The notes beneath the pieces were generated by a model. That model saw only the letters and a program-made list of their open reading frames with translations. It was not told where the DNA came from and did not search any database. A program made the position numbers and the translations under genes. A DNA stretch of 64,000 bases from WHSO01 sp963732875 (GTDB lineage: Bacteria > Pseudomonadota > Alphaproteobacteria > SMXQ01): contig CAVTBD010000002.1 of NCBI GenBank assembly GCA_963732875.1, forward strand, positions 434,001-498,000, written 5' to 3'. Numbering within the stretch: position 1 is the stretch's first letter; every line of letters begins with the position of its first letter. Of the stretch, positions 45,166-53,475 are shown piece after piece.

Positions 45166-45446
45166 TTGTCTAACAGACGTTTCTTGAAGTCAATCATCAG
45201 GTCGAGAACCCGGCCGCGCAGGGCCTCCGGCGCCATCGTCCGCCCGGTCAGCCAGTCCATCAGGTCAGCATCGGGCACCGCGATCAGGGCCTCGAACTGG
45301 TCGAGCTCGCCCGGCCCGAACCCGGGCAGATGCGCGCGGGCGAACCCGCCCACCACCAGGTCGGATTCCTGGGTGCCCCGATGGCCGGCCTGGTAGAGCA
45401 GGCGCTTGCGCCGGACGTCGAGCGAGCTTGCGGTTTCCTCGGCCAT
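45162..45446 (-). CDS. sdhE: FAD assembly factor SdhE
   Basis: 94 residues, all helical. Helps covalent attachment of FAD to the flavoprotein subunit of succinate dehydrogenase. The signature RGxxE is RGTQE at residues 23-27 within LLYQAGHRGTQESDLVVGGFA; the aspartate-rich C-terminal helices (ALIAVPDADLMDWLTG) match the family. The sdhE-mfd order with divergent recG is common in alphaproteobacteria. It starts 138 bp from recG, so the two promoters share that region. Confidence 0.9.
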   Translation of the reverse strand: MAEETASSLDVRRKRLLYQAGHRGTQESDLVVGGFARAHLPGFGPGELDQFEALIAVPDADLMDWLTGRTMAPEALRGRVLDLMIDFKKRLLDN

Positions 45447-45584
45447 GAGGCTCCGTGGGATGTTCTGGACGCACTTCGCCCCCTCCCCCGGCAATGACAG
45501 GGGGTAGCGGGCTGCGTAGGATATAAGCCTTCGCACCCGCCCTGTCAGCCATTCTTGCGCCCGGAACGGTCCCCACAACTCACG

Positions 45585-47690
45585 ATGCGCCCGGAAATCC
45601 TCTATCCCCTGTTCCGCCCGATCACGGCACTGTCCGGCATCGGCCCGCGCATCGGCAAGCTGGTGGAGCGGCTGGCCGGGCCGCACGTGGTCGATCTCCT
45701 GTGGCACCTGCCGATCGGCGTGATCGACCGGCGCTTCTCGCCCACCATCAAGGACGCGCCCGACGGGCGCATCGCCACGCTCACGGTGCACGTGGACGCC
45801 CACGTGCCGCCGCCGAGCCGCCGCGTCCCCTATCGCGTGCGGGTGTCCGACGAGACCGGCCGCATGGACCTGGTGTTCTTCAACGCCCACGACGACTGGC
45901 TGACCAAGACCTTGCCGGTGGGCGAAACACGCGTGGTCTCGGGCAAGGTCGAGCATTACCGCGACCAGCCGCAGATGACCCATCCCGACCACATCGTGCC
46001 GCTCGCCGAGCGCGACAAGCTCGCCGGCATCGAGCCGGTCTATCCCCTCACCCAGGGGCTCTCGCCCAAGACCCTCGCCCACGCCATCGAGGCCTCGGTG
46101 GCGAGCGCGCCCGAGCTGCCCGAATGGCACGACGCGGCGCTGATGAAGCGCGAGGGCTGGCCCGCCTGGAAAGCGGCGATCACGGCTGCCCATGCACCTT
46201 CCGGCGCCGCCGACCTGTCGCCCGAGACCATTTTGCGCCGCCGGCTCGCCTACGACGAGCTACTGGCGAGCCAGCTCGCCATGGCGCTGGTGCGCGCCCA
46301 CATGCGCCGCCAGGGCGGGCGCGCCACCAGGGGCGACGGGCACCTGCGCAAGGCTGCGCGGGCGGCGCTGCCGTTCCGGCTCACCGCTGGCCAGGACCAG
46401 GCGCTCGCGGAGATCACCGCCGACATGGAATCGGCGACGCGCATGCTGCGCCTGCTGCAGGGCGACGTCGGCTCGGGCAAGACCGTGGTGGCAGCGCTCG
46501 CCATGCTGGCCGCCGCCGAGGCCGGGCGCCAGTCGGCGCTGATGGCGCCGACCGAGATTCTGGCACGCCAGCACCACGCCACCATGGCGCCCCTGTTCGA
46601 GGCCGCCGGCTGCCGCCTCGCACTGCTCACCGGGCGCGACAAGGGCGCCCCCCGGCGTCGCACGCTGGAAGCCCTGGCCGCGGGCGAGATCGCGGCGATG
46701 GTCGGCACCCACGCCTTGATCCAGGACGACGTGGAATTCCAGGACCTCGCACTCGCCGTGGTGGACGAGCAGCACCGCTTCGGCGTGGCACAGCGCCTCG
46801 GCCTCGCCGCCAAGGGCAAGGCCGTGGACGTGCTGGTGATGACGGCAACGCCGATCCCGCGCACGCTGACGCTGATGGCCTACGGCGACCTCGACGTCTC
46901 GCGCCTCACCGAGAAACCCGCCGGACGCAAGCCGGTCGATACGCGCACCCTGCCGCTCGCCCGCCTCGACGACGTCACCGCCGCGGTCGGGCGTGCCGTC
47001 GGCGCCGGCCCGCGCGGCGCCAAGGGCGAACCGCAGCAGGTGTTCTGGGTGTGCCCGCTGGTGGCCGAATCGGAGGTCAGCGACCTCGCCGCCGCGGAAG
47101 AGCGCTTCCGCGCGCTGGACAAGCTGTTCCCGGGGCGCGTCGGGCTGGTGCACGGCAAGATGAAGGCGGCCGAGAAGGACGCGGCCATGGCGCGCTTCGC
47201 CGACGGCGTCACGCGCATCCTGGTCGCGACCACGGTGATCGAGGTCGGCGTCGACGTGCCCGCCGCCAACGTCATGGTGATCGAGCACGCCGAGCGCTTC
47301 GGACTCGCCCAACTCCACCAGCTGCGCGGACGCATCGGACGCGGCGCGCGAGCCTCCACCTGCCTGCTGCTCTACGGCAAGGACCTGACCCAGACCGCGT
47401 GGGCGCGGCTCCGCATCCTGCGCGAGACCGACGACGGCTTCCGCATCGCCGAAGAGGACCTGCGCCTGAGGGGTGCGGGCGAGATTCTCGGCACGCGCCA
47501 GTCCGGCCTGCCCGACTTCCGCCTTGCAGACATCGCGGTGCACGGCGAACTGATGGAGATGGCGCGCGACGACGCAGCGCTGGTGATGGACCGCGACCCC
47601 GGCCTCGCCACCGCGCGCGGTGCGGCGCTGCGGGTGCTGCTGTACCTATTCGAGCGCGACGGCGCGGTCGCCTACGCGCGGTCCGGCTGA
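45585..47690 (+). CDS. recG: ATP-dependent DNA helicase RecG
   Basis: 701 residues from ATG 45585; an upstream in-frame ATG at 45555 would add ten. RecG reverses stalled forks and processes branched DNA. Wedge/OB domain (VVDLLWHLPIGVIDRR; MDLVFFNAHDDWLTKTL), Walker A GDVGSGKTVV near residue 294, DEQH box in LAVVDEQHRFGVAQ near 392, ATPIPRT motif III, LVATTVIEVGVDVPAANVM motif V, and HQLRGRIGRG motif VI are all in order. The C-terminal RecG block ends TGDDGFRIAEEDL-type (EEDLRLRGAGEILGTRQSGLPDF). Followed, 2 bp later, by the convergent DUF502 gene. Confidence 0.96.
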   Translation: MRPEILYPLFRPITALSGIGPRIGKLVERLAGPHVVDLLWHLPIGVIDRRFSPTIKDAPDGRIATLTVHVDAHVPPPSRRVPYRVRVSDETGRMDLVFFNAHDDWLTKTLPVGETRVVSGKVEHYRDQPQMTHPDHIVPLAERDKLAGIEPVYPLTQGLSPKTLAHAIEASVASAPELPEWHDAALMKREGWPAWKAAITAAHAPSGAADLSPETILRRRLAYDELLASQLAMALVRAHMRRQGGRATRGDGHLRKAARAALPFRLTAGQDQALAEITADMESATRMLRLLQGDVGSGKTVVAALAMLAAAEAGRQSALMAPTEILARQHHATMAPLFEAAGCRLALLTGRDKGAPRRRTLEALAAGEIAAMVGTHALIQDDVEFQDLALAVVDEQHRFGVAQRLGLAAKGKAVDVLVMTATPIPRTLTLMAYGDLDVSRLTEKPAGRKPVDTRTLPLARLDDVTAAVGRAVGAGPRGAKGEPQQVFWVCPLVAESEVSDLAAAEERFRALDKLFPGRVGLVHGKMKAAEKDAAMARFADGVTRILVATTVIEVGVDVPAANVMVIEHAERFGLAQLHQLRGRIGRGARASTCLLLYGKDLTQTAWARLRILRETDDGFRIAEEDLRLRGAGEILGTRQSGLPDFRLADIAVHGELMEMARDDAALVMDRDPGLATARGAALRVLLYLFERDGAVAYARSG

Positions 47691-47692
47691 AT

Positions 47693-48505
47693 TTATTCGG
47701 CGCCGGTCTCGGCCTTGTCGCCCTTGCGACGCGGCAGGCCGTTCGCCTTCTCGCGCAGGATGTCGAGTTCCTCATAAGTCTTGGCCGAGACCTGCGGTAC
47801 GTCGCGCAGGGCCTTGGGCCGCCGGTCCGGCGGGGTGACGATGCCGCCCGACATCACCATCTTGATGCCCTCCTCCACCGTCATCTCGAGGGTGATGACG
47901 TCCGCTTCGGGCACGAACAGCAGGAAGCCCGAGGTGGGGTTGGGCGTGGTCGGCAGGAATACATTGAGCACACGTTCCTTGGTCAGGTTCTGGACCTCGC
48001 CCACCGTGTCGCCGGTGAGGAAGCCGAGCGCCCACAGGCCACGACGCGGATATTCGATCATCACTACCTTGCGGAACGCGTCGGACTGGTGGCTCAGCAC
48101 CGTCTCGAACACCTGCTTGAGGGTGGCATAGATTCCGCGCACGAACGGCATGCGGTGGAGGATGCGCTCCGAGATACGCAAGAAGGTGCGGCCGAGCAGG
48201 CTCGCCGTGAGCGCGCCGATCAGGATCAGCCCGGTCACCACCACGATCAGGCCGATACCCGGCACCTGGAACGGCAGGTAGGTTTCCGGGTGATAGCGCA
48301 GCGGCACCAGCGGCATGACCCGCTCGTCGACCCAGTGGATCAGCACCCAGGAGAGATAGAGCGTGAGGCCGATGGGCGCGGTCACCAGCACGCCCGCGAT
48401 CAGGTAGGTCCTGAGGCGCGCGACGATGCGGTGCCGGACGGTCGGTCTGGGCGGCGGCAGCGAGGGGTCCGCGGGCGTTTCGGCGGGAGGGGGCGAGTCG
48501 ATCAT
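47693..48505 (-). CDS. DUF502 family inner-membrane protein
   Basis: 270 residues. A Pro-rich N-terminus precedes two membrane helices (LRTYLIAGVLVTAPIGLTLYLSWVLI and IGLIVVVTGLILIGALTASLLG) and a C-terminal cytoplasmic domain. That domain holds the family core IYATLKQVFETV, FRKVVMIEYPRRGLWALGFLTG, NVFLPTTPNPTSGFLLFVP and VEEGIKMVMSGGIV. DUF502 proteins have no assigned function; in this group of bacteria they commonly follow recG. A charged tail ends the protein. Confidence 0.88.
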   Translation of the reverse strand: MIDSPPPAETPADPSLPPPRPTVRHRIVARLRTYLIAGVLVTAPIGLTLYLSWVLIHWVDERVMPLVPLRYHPETYLPFQVPGIGLIVVVTGLILIGALTASLLGRTFLRISERILHRMPFVRGIYATLKQVFETVLSHQSDAFRKVVMIEYPRRGLWALGFLTGDTVGEVQNLTKERVLNVFLPTTPNPTSGFLLFVPEADVITLEMTVEEGIKMVMSGGIVTPPDRRPKALRDVPQVSAKTYEELDILREKANGLPRRKGDKAETGAE

Positions 48506-48615
48506 AGCCCGATACTAGTGGCAGCGCCGCCCGCCCGCCAGAGAATGCCGTGCACGACCGGCGTGCGCGGGGCGGTTAACGGTTTATTGAGGGAAATTCA
48601 CCTAAAAAGCAGCCG

Positions 48616-48936
48616 ATGCGGAACATGCCGGCGACCCGATTCCGACGACCCGACCGAGCCAGCTTCCTGGCGGCCCTGATGCTGATCACGGGCGCGCTTG
48701 CGCTCGCCGGTTGCCAGCACGTGCCCCCCGACGTCACCAAGACCGTGTCCTATGACGACAAGGGGCGTCAGGTGGTATCCTACCGCATCTGCGAGCGCAA
48801 CGGCCTGCCGGTGGTTGGCGAGACTGCGTGCCGGACCGAGACCGTGATCCGCAACTACTGCTACCGGACCATCGGCAACGTGGAATGCTACGAGAAGCCG
48901 ATCCCCGGCCGCACCGCCCTGAGGGTTGCCGATTGA
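48616..48936 (+). CDS. Small lipoprotein of unknown function
   Basis: 106 residues. Signal sequence (FLAALMLITGALALAGC) with lipobox LAGC, lipidated Cys near residue 33. The mature part contains four further Cys (ICERNGL, TACRTET, NYCYRT, VECYEK) that may form two disulphides. No family is recognised. Its stop (TGA, 48934-48936) precedes the ATG of the next gene by two bases, so both are probably translated from one message. Confidence 0.65.
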   Translation: MRNMPATRFRRPDRASFLAALMLITGALALAGCQHVPPDVTKTVSYDDKGRQVVSYRICERNGLPVVGETACRTETVIRNYCYRTIGNVECYEKPIPGRTALRVAD

Positions 48937-48938
48937 GC

Positions 48939-49343
48939 ATGACGGCGACAGGCGAGGCGGAGGTCGCCGCCCGGCCGAAGCGGTCACGCACGACCAAGGC
49001 GAAGTCCCCAACCAAAGCGCCGGCCAAGCGTCGTGCTCCGGCAAGCGGGACCAATGCCAAAGCCAAGGTAGCGGCGAAGGCACACACCGCCGCACCGAAA
49101 GCCACCCCGGCCACGCCCACGACCACCACCTGGGTGGCGCAGTTCGTCTACTCGGATGCCGAGGGCAACGCCCAGGTGTCGCTGCTGACCGTCACCGCCG
49201 AGACACGCGAGGCGGCCCAGGCGATCGCGGTGCGGCACGCCCCGACCGCAGAGTTCATGGTGTCGCTCCATCCCCGGTCCGACGAGCAGTTCCTCGGCCA
49301 GGTGCGGATGCAGGCGCTCAACGCCACGGCGCCACAGCGCTGA
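48939..49343 (+). CDS. Small protein with histone H1-like basic N-terminal tail
   Basis: 134 residues from ATG 48939; a TTG at 48933 overlapping the lipoprotein stop is an alternative. Residues 10-65 are Lys/Ala/Thr/Pro-rich (KRSRTTKAKSPTKAPAKRRA, AAKAHTAAPKATPATPTT), like bacterial H1-type or translocation-linker tails. The last 70 form a compact beta-alpha domain (WVAQFVYSDAEGNAQVSLL ... EFMVSLHPRSDEQFLGQVRMQ). There is no signal peptide, so it is probably cytoplasmic and may bind nucleic acid through its tail. No homologue is recognised. Confidence 0.6.
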   Translation: MTATGEAEVAARPKRSRTTKAKSPTKAPAKRRAPASGTNAKAKVAAKAHTAAPKATPATPTTTTWVAQFVYSDAEGNAQVSLLTVTAETREAAQAIAVRHAPTAEFMVSLHPRSDEQFLGQVRMQALNATAPQR

Positions 49344-49397
49344 CCGCGCCGCGCGGGACCGCCCCTATCCCGGACGGCCCCGACGCATGCGCTTCTC

Positions 49398-50699
49398 CTA
49401 CTTCGTGCAATTCACCTTCTTGGCTTCGGTGCCCGGACCGGGATAGGTCAGCGTGCAGGTCATGCCGATCTTGAGCGACTTGCGCTTGACGTGCTTGCCG
49501 CCAAGCGTGATGTCGGTGCGCGAGCCCGAGATCTTCGCCTTGAGCAGCTTGCCGTGCTTCTTGATGTAGATGCGCCGCCCGCCTTCCTTGATCTTGGCGA
49601 TCGCGCCGGTATCGGTGATCAGCCGCACCTTGACCGTCTTGATGTACATATTGCCGGTCTTTTCGCTGGCTTCCTTGGCCGCCTGCACAACCTCGGGCGA
49701 CGACGTCATGATGTTGGTTACCAGGTCCTGGACCTCGCGGCCGCTCAGGGGCGCCAGCTCGAGCTTCAGCTTCTTCGCGTCGGCAAGGAAATCCTTGTCC
49801 TTGAGCGTCGCGGAGAAAGCCGCGCGCATGGCCGCGACCCGGTCATCGGGCACGCCCGGCCCCATTACGATCGGACGGCCCATCGCCTGACGGGCGAACA
49901 CCAGGGTCAGGATCTTCTTGTCGCGCGCGGTCTTGGCCACGTCCATCACGAACGGTACGCCCATCTTGGTGAGCTCGGGGTGCTTCGACGTGGAGAGCTG
50001 CAGCACGATGTTGATCTTGTGGTCCCTGAGCCACGATGCCCGGGTCGACTTGACCGACGACCACGACCAGCCGCAACGGCCCTGCACCTCGCCCTTTTCC
50101 ATGGCGAGGTTGATCTGGCTGCCGCCGGGATAGCCGGTGACGAGGTTGAGGTGCGCGCCGAGCACATTGTCGACCACCTTGGGAAACACGTCGGTGTCGG
50201 CGCCGGGTCCCGTGCCACCCACCAGGATCTTCCTGGTCAGGAACTTATGGAGCGTGTCGATCCCGGTGGTGTGCCAGGTCACGCACACGCTGACCTCATT
50301 GTTGGCGCTGCCGATCCAGTTGAACCTGGTGGGATCGAAGCGCGCCTGCTTGTTGCCGAACAGGACCTCCATCGGCGCGCCCCGCCCGACCACGCCGAGC
50401 ACAGTGCCATCCTGCGGCAGCGAGTTGTAGAGGGCGTCGGTCAGCCGGATGCTGCCGGCGCCCGGCAGGTTCTTGGGCGTGACGTGGGGATGGCCCGGAA
50501 TGTGGTCGCCGATATGGCGGCCGACCACCCGCGCATAGGTATCGTAGCCGCCCCCAGGCGTATAGCCGATGTAGAGCGCGATGCCATGCTTGCCGTAGAA
50601 ATCCGCGACGGAGTCCGCCGCAGTGGCCGAGTGTGCGAGTGTCGCGCCGGCGAGCACGCCGGCGAGAACAGCTCCCGTGAGGACTGTGAACGATTTCAT
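49398..50699 (-). CDS. Bug/TctC-family periplasmic binding protein with basic C-terminal extension
   Basis: 433 residues from ATG 50699 (GGGAGAG 7-13 nt upstream) with signal peptide (FTVLTGAVLAGVLAGATLAHSATA). The Bug fold is visible: LYIGYTPGGGYDTYARVVGRHIGDHIPG, KNLPGAGSIRLTDALY, GGTGPGADTDVFPKVVDNVLG, VTGYPGGSQINLAMEKGEVQGRCG and VPDDRVAAMRAAFSATL. A normal Bug protein ends near residue 350. Here about 75 extra residues follow (KTVKVRLITDTGAIAKIKE ... GMTCTLTYPGPGTEAKKVNC), Lys-rich and beta-like with two Cys. Ligands of the family are carboxylates. No TctA/TctB permease genes are adjacent, so it is an orphan. Confidence 0.82.
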   Translation of the reverse strand: MKSFTVLTGAVLAGVLAGATLAHSATAADSVADFYGKHGIALYIGYTPGGGYDTYARVVGRHIGDHIPGHPHVTPKNLPGAGSIRLTDALYNSLPQDGTVLGVVGRGAPMEVLFGNKQARFDPTRFNWIGSANNEVSVCVTWHTTGIDTLHKFLTRKILVGGTGPGADTDVFPKVVDNVLGAHLNLVTGYPGGSQINLAMEKGEVQGRCGWSWSSVKSTRASWLRDHKINIVLQLSTSKHPELTKMGVPFVMDVAKTARDKKILTLVFARQAMGRPIVMGPGVPDDRVAAMRAAFSATLKDKDFLADAKKLKLELAPLSGREVQDLVTNIMTSSPEVVQAAKEASEKTGNMYIKTVKVRLITDTGAIAKIKEGGRRIYIKKHGKLLKAKISGSRTDITLGGKHVKRKSLKIGMTCTLTYPGPGTEAKKVNCTK

Positions 50700-50877
50700 T
50701 GGCTCTCTCCCGTTGGATTGACCTCCGTGACCAGAGCCCTTCAAAAGACGCTGCCTCCTGCCCGGGAACCGAGCGGGAGTGCCACCTCCTCCTGATTTCT
50801 AATTATTTTACATAACAACCCTACAGGAAGCCGCGCCGGAGTGCAAAAAGCCGAGGAAACAGCCCTTTTAGGCCGGA

Positions 50878-52149
50878 TCAGGGGGCACGCACCTGCTGCA
50901 AATCGTCGTCTTCACCCTCTTCCGCCACGCCCGTCGCCTGCGCCAACGACGCCACCCGCGCGGCGGGGAACGTGACGATGGCGGAGGTGCCGATGCCGGG
51001 TGTGCTGTCGAGGCGCAGCGAGCCGCCGTGCGCCTCGGTCATGCGCTTGACCAGCGGCAGGCCGAGGCCTGCGCCCTCGTAGCGGCGGCTGAGACGGCTG
51101 TCCACCTGACCGAACGGTTCGAGCGCCGTGGCGATGTCGGCCTCGCTCATGCCCACCCCCTGGTCCTTGACCGTGAAACGCAGCTCGCCGCCCGCGAGGC
51201 GACAGGCGCTGAGTGATACCCGCCCCTGGGGATGGCTGAACTTGATGGCGTTGGACAGGAGGTTGAGCAGGATCTGCTTGATCAGGCGGGCGTCGCCGCG
51301 CAGCGTGCAGGGCGTCCGGGGCGCCGATACGTAGAGCCGGATTCCCGCCGAGCGGGCCCGTTCGCCGATCAGACGCAAGGTCAATTCCATCAGCGCCGCG
51401 ACGCTGACGCGCTCCTCGGTCAGTTCGAGCTTGCCCGCCTCGACCTTGGCGATATCGAGGATGTCGTTGATGATGCCGAGCAGATGCTTGCCGGAATCGC
51501 CGATATCCTTGGCATATTCGTTATAGCGCCGATGTCCCAGCGGGCCGAACATCTCGGTCGCGAGGATGTGCGAGAAGCCGATGATGGCGTTGAGCGGCGT
51601 GCGCAACTCGTGGCTCATGTTGGCGAGGAACTGGCTCTTGGACTGGTTGGCCAATTCGGCCCGCGCCCTTGCCTCGTCGAGCAGCGTGTTGCGCTTGCGC
51701 GACTGCTCGAGCGTCAGCGTCAGCAGGGACAGCGCCGTGCCGACACCGTGATAGGCGCCGTTCCGCGTGACAATGAAGCCTTCCAGCAGCGCGCTCGGCC
51801 GCTGCTCGACGATGACGGCGCCGAGATCCTCGACCGTCATGTCGTCGCGAACGACCAACGGCTCGGCGTTCATCAGGCGAGTGATCGGCTTGTGCTCGAA
51901 CAGGGCGCGACCGAAACGGTCCGCCAGCTTGACCAGGAACACCTCGCGGTTGACGAGGCCGACCGGCGCATCGCCATCCACCACCGGAACCGCGAGCAGG
52001 TCCGGCTCGCGCGAGAAGCGCTCGTAGATCAGCTCGCACGACGCGGTACAGCCGACCGGTTCCACCCATGTACCGAGACGCGTGATCGGCAGAGGCACAT
52101 CCGCACCGGAACCGCCGTTTCCTTGAATCGCTTTTTCGGCTTGTGACAT
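50878..52149 (-). CDS. Soluble histidine kinase with N-terminal CBS-type domains
   Basis: 423 residues from ATG 52149; TTG 52182 would add eleven. Residues 20-145 look like a CBS pair (LLAVPVVDGDAPVGLVNREVFLVKL; PLVVRDDMTVEDLGAVIVEQ; GFIVTRNGAYHGVGT). A coiled linker leads to the DHp with His180 in SHELRTPLN. The HATPase has the N box (ILLNLLSNAIKFSH), G1 (KDQGVGMSEADI) and G2 (GAGLGLPLVKRMTEAHGG). No membrane segment, so it senses a cytoplasmic ligand, plausibly an adenine nucleotide as CBS domains often do. No response regulator is adjacent. Divergent from a CBS-only protein, and its core is a near relative of the 35.5 kb kinase. Confidence 0.86.
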   Translation of the reverse strand: MSQAEKAIQGNGGSGADVPLPITRLGTWVEPVGCTASCELIYERFSREPDLLAVPVVDGDAPVGLVNREVFLVKLADRFGRALFEHKPITRLMNAEPLVVRDDMTVEDLGAVIVEQRPSALLEGFIVTRNGAYHGVGTALSLLTLTLEQSRKRNTLLDEARARAELANQSKSQFLANMSHELRTPLNAIIGFSHILATEMFGPLGHRRYNEYAKDIGDSGKHLLGIINDILDIAKVEAGKLELTEERVSVAALMELTLRLIGERARSAGIRLYVSAPRTPCTLRGDARLIKQILLNLLSNAIKFSHPQGRVSLSACRLAGGELRFTVKDQGVGMSEADIATALEPFGQVDSRLSRRYEGAGLGLPLVKRMTEAHGGSLRLDSTPGIGTSAIVTFPAARVASLAQATGVAEEGEDDDLQQVRAP

Positions 52150-52363
52150 GGGTTTATCGGAGCGGATGAATGGGACCGGCAAGCGGGAGGATACGGCGGG
52201 GAAAGTATATGGAATGTTAACGGCATCATTCTAAGCCATTGAATAAAATGATATTTTTGTGACAGATCAATTACAGCACCAGCGACCCCCTGCCGGTATG
52301 CCCAAGAAGGTGCTAACCTTTGTCCCCGTGCCGCAGAGCACGACTGCATATGGAGGGGACCCC

Positions 52364-52792
52364 ATGAACGTCGCCACCATTCTTCAGTCCAAGGGCGGGA
52401 ACGTCGTTACCGCCCGTCCTACCGCCACCATCGCCGAGATTGCCAGTCTCCTGCGCGACGCCCGTATCGGCGCCGTGGTGATCAGTTCCGACCGCGTCCG
52501 GGTCGAGGGCATCTTGTCGGAGCGCGATATCGTGCGTGCCCTCGCCGAACACGGCGAGGCGACGCTGTCGCACACCGCCGCCGATCTCATGACCCGCAAC
52601 GTCACCACCTGCACCCCGTCCGACGACGTGGCCCACCTGATGTCGGTGATGACGTCGGGCCGCTTCCGTCACCTCCCCGTCATGGAGGAAGGCGCGCTGG
52701 TGGGGCTGGTCTCGATCGGCGACGTGGTCCGCGTCCGCGTCGAGGAAGTGGAGCGCGAGGCCGAGGCGCTGCGCGAATACGTCGCGCAATAG
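52364..52792 (+). CDS. CBS-domain pair protein
   Basis: 142 residues from ATG 52364 with GGAGGGG upstream. Two CBS motifs fill the protein (VVTARPTATIAEIASLLRDARIGAVVIS ... GILSERDIVRALAEHG; LMTRNVTTCTPSDDVAHLMSVMTSGRFRHLPVMEEGALVGLVSIGDVVR), followed by a Glu/Arg-rich helix that may dimerise it. Stand-alone CBS pairs of this type sense AMP/ATP or similar ligands and usually act on a partner enzyme or kinase. It is divergent from the CBS-kinase across a 214-bp gap. A strong hairpin terminator follows. Confidence 0.88.
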   Translation: MNVATILQSKGGNVVTARPTATIAEIASLLRDARIGAVVISSDRVRVEGILSERDIVRALAEHGEATLSHTAADLMTRNVTTCTPSDDVAHLMSVMTSGRFRHLPVMEEGALVGLVSIGDVVRVRVEEVEREAEALREYVAQ

Positions 52793-52808
52793 CCGCTCCG
52801 GCCACCCC

Positions 52809-52856
52809 AAAAAAGGCCCGCCCGGCCCGCCCCGGGACCGGGCCAGCGGGCTTTCC
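52809..52856 (+). terminator. Intrinsic terminator after the CBS gene
   Basis: The stem GCCCGC(CC)GGCCCG pairs with CGGGCC(A)GCGGGC around a loop of about nine bases, followed by CTTTCC and preceded by six A, so it could work in both directions. It sits 17 bp after the CBS stop and before tRNA-Lys. Confidence 0.75.
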
Positions 52857-52892
52857 TGCGCCTCCCCGACATGCTAAACCGGCCCGGCGCGT

Positions 52893-52967
52893 GGGCCGGT
52901 AGCTCAGTGGTAGAGCAGCTGCCTTTTAAGCAGCGGGTCGCGGGTTCGATCCCCGCCCGGCTCACCA
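52893..52967 (+). tRNA. tRNA-Lys (UUU)
   Basis: 75 bases including encoded CCA. Acceptor GGGCCGG/CCGGCTC, D-arm AGCTCAGTGGTAGAGC, anticodon stem CTGCC/GGCAG-type with loop CTTTTAA (anticodon TTT), T-arm CGCGGGTTCGATCCCCGC. The discriminator is A. Confidence 0.96.
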
Positions 52968-53025
52968 CTTCCATTTTCCCGACAGCGGCCGCGTCTTCCC
53001 GAAGGCCCTGCATCCGGAGGCCGTC

Positions 53026-53457
53026 ATGCGGGTCCTGCTTCTTTCCTGGCAGTTCTGGGCGGTCCTGTCGGCGATCTTCGCCGCCTTCACCGCCATCCTC
53101 GCCAAGGTCGGCGTCGAGGGCGTCAACCCCGACTTCGCCACCTTCATCCGAACGCTGGTGATCGCGCTCGCGATCGCCGGAATCCTGTTCGGCACGGGCG
53201 CATGGCAGGCGCCTGGCGCCGTCCCCTCGCGCAGCTACCTGTTCCTGGTGCTGTCGGGCCTCGCCACCGGCGCATCGTGGCTGTGCTACTTCCGCGCGCT
53301 CAAGCTCGGCGACGCGGCACGCGTGGCCCCCATCGACAAGCTCAGCGTCGTGATGGTGGCACTGTTCGGGGTGGCGATCCTCGGCGAGAAGCTGTCGCTG
53401 TTCAACTGGCTCGGCATCGCCCTGATCGGGGGCGGCGCGATCCTCGTCGCCTACTGA
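53026..53457 (+). CDS. EamA-type transporter, half-size (one repeat)
   Basis: 143 residues with five hydrophobic helices, one EamA repeat only (FWAVLSAIFAAFTAILAKVGVEGVNPDFATFIRT ... RALKLGDAARVAPIDKLSVVMVALFGVAILGEKLS). Full DMT exporters carry two repeats, so this protein would have to dimerise, as small four/five-helix DMT proteins do. Substrate unknown. It follows tRNA-Lys by 58 bp and converges with the VOC gene. Confidence 0.82.
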   Translation: MRVLLLSWQFWAVLSAIFAAFTAILAKVGVEGVNPDFATFIRTLVIALAIAGILFGTGAWQAPGAVPSRSYLFLVLSGLATGASWLCYFRALKLGDAARVAPIDKLSVVMVALFGVAILGEKLSLFNWLGIALIGGGAILVAY

Positions 53458-53475
53458 AGCGGGACCGCGACGCGA

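Noticed and set aside
41752..45396. Open frame of 1214 codons on the plus strand opposite mfd
   Set aside because: Shadow of a high-GC gene: the sequence is Arg/Gly/His/Ala-rich with no family pattern, while the opposite strand encodes a complete Mfd.
45701..48679. Open frame of 992 codons overlapping recG and DUF502
   Set aside because: Arg/Pro/Gly-rich shadow crossing two real genes on opposite strands; no protein signatures.
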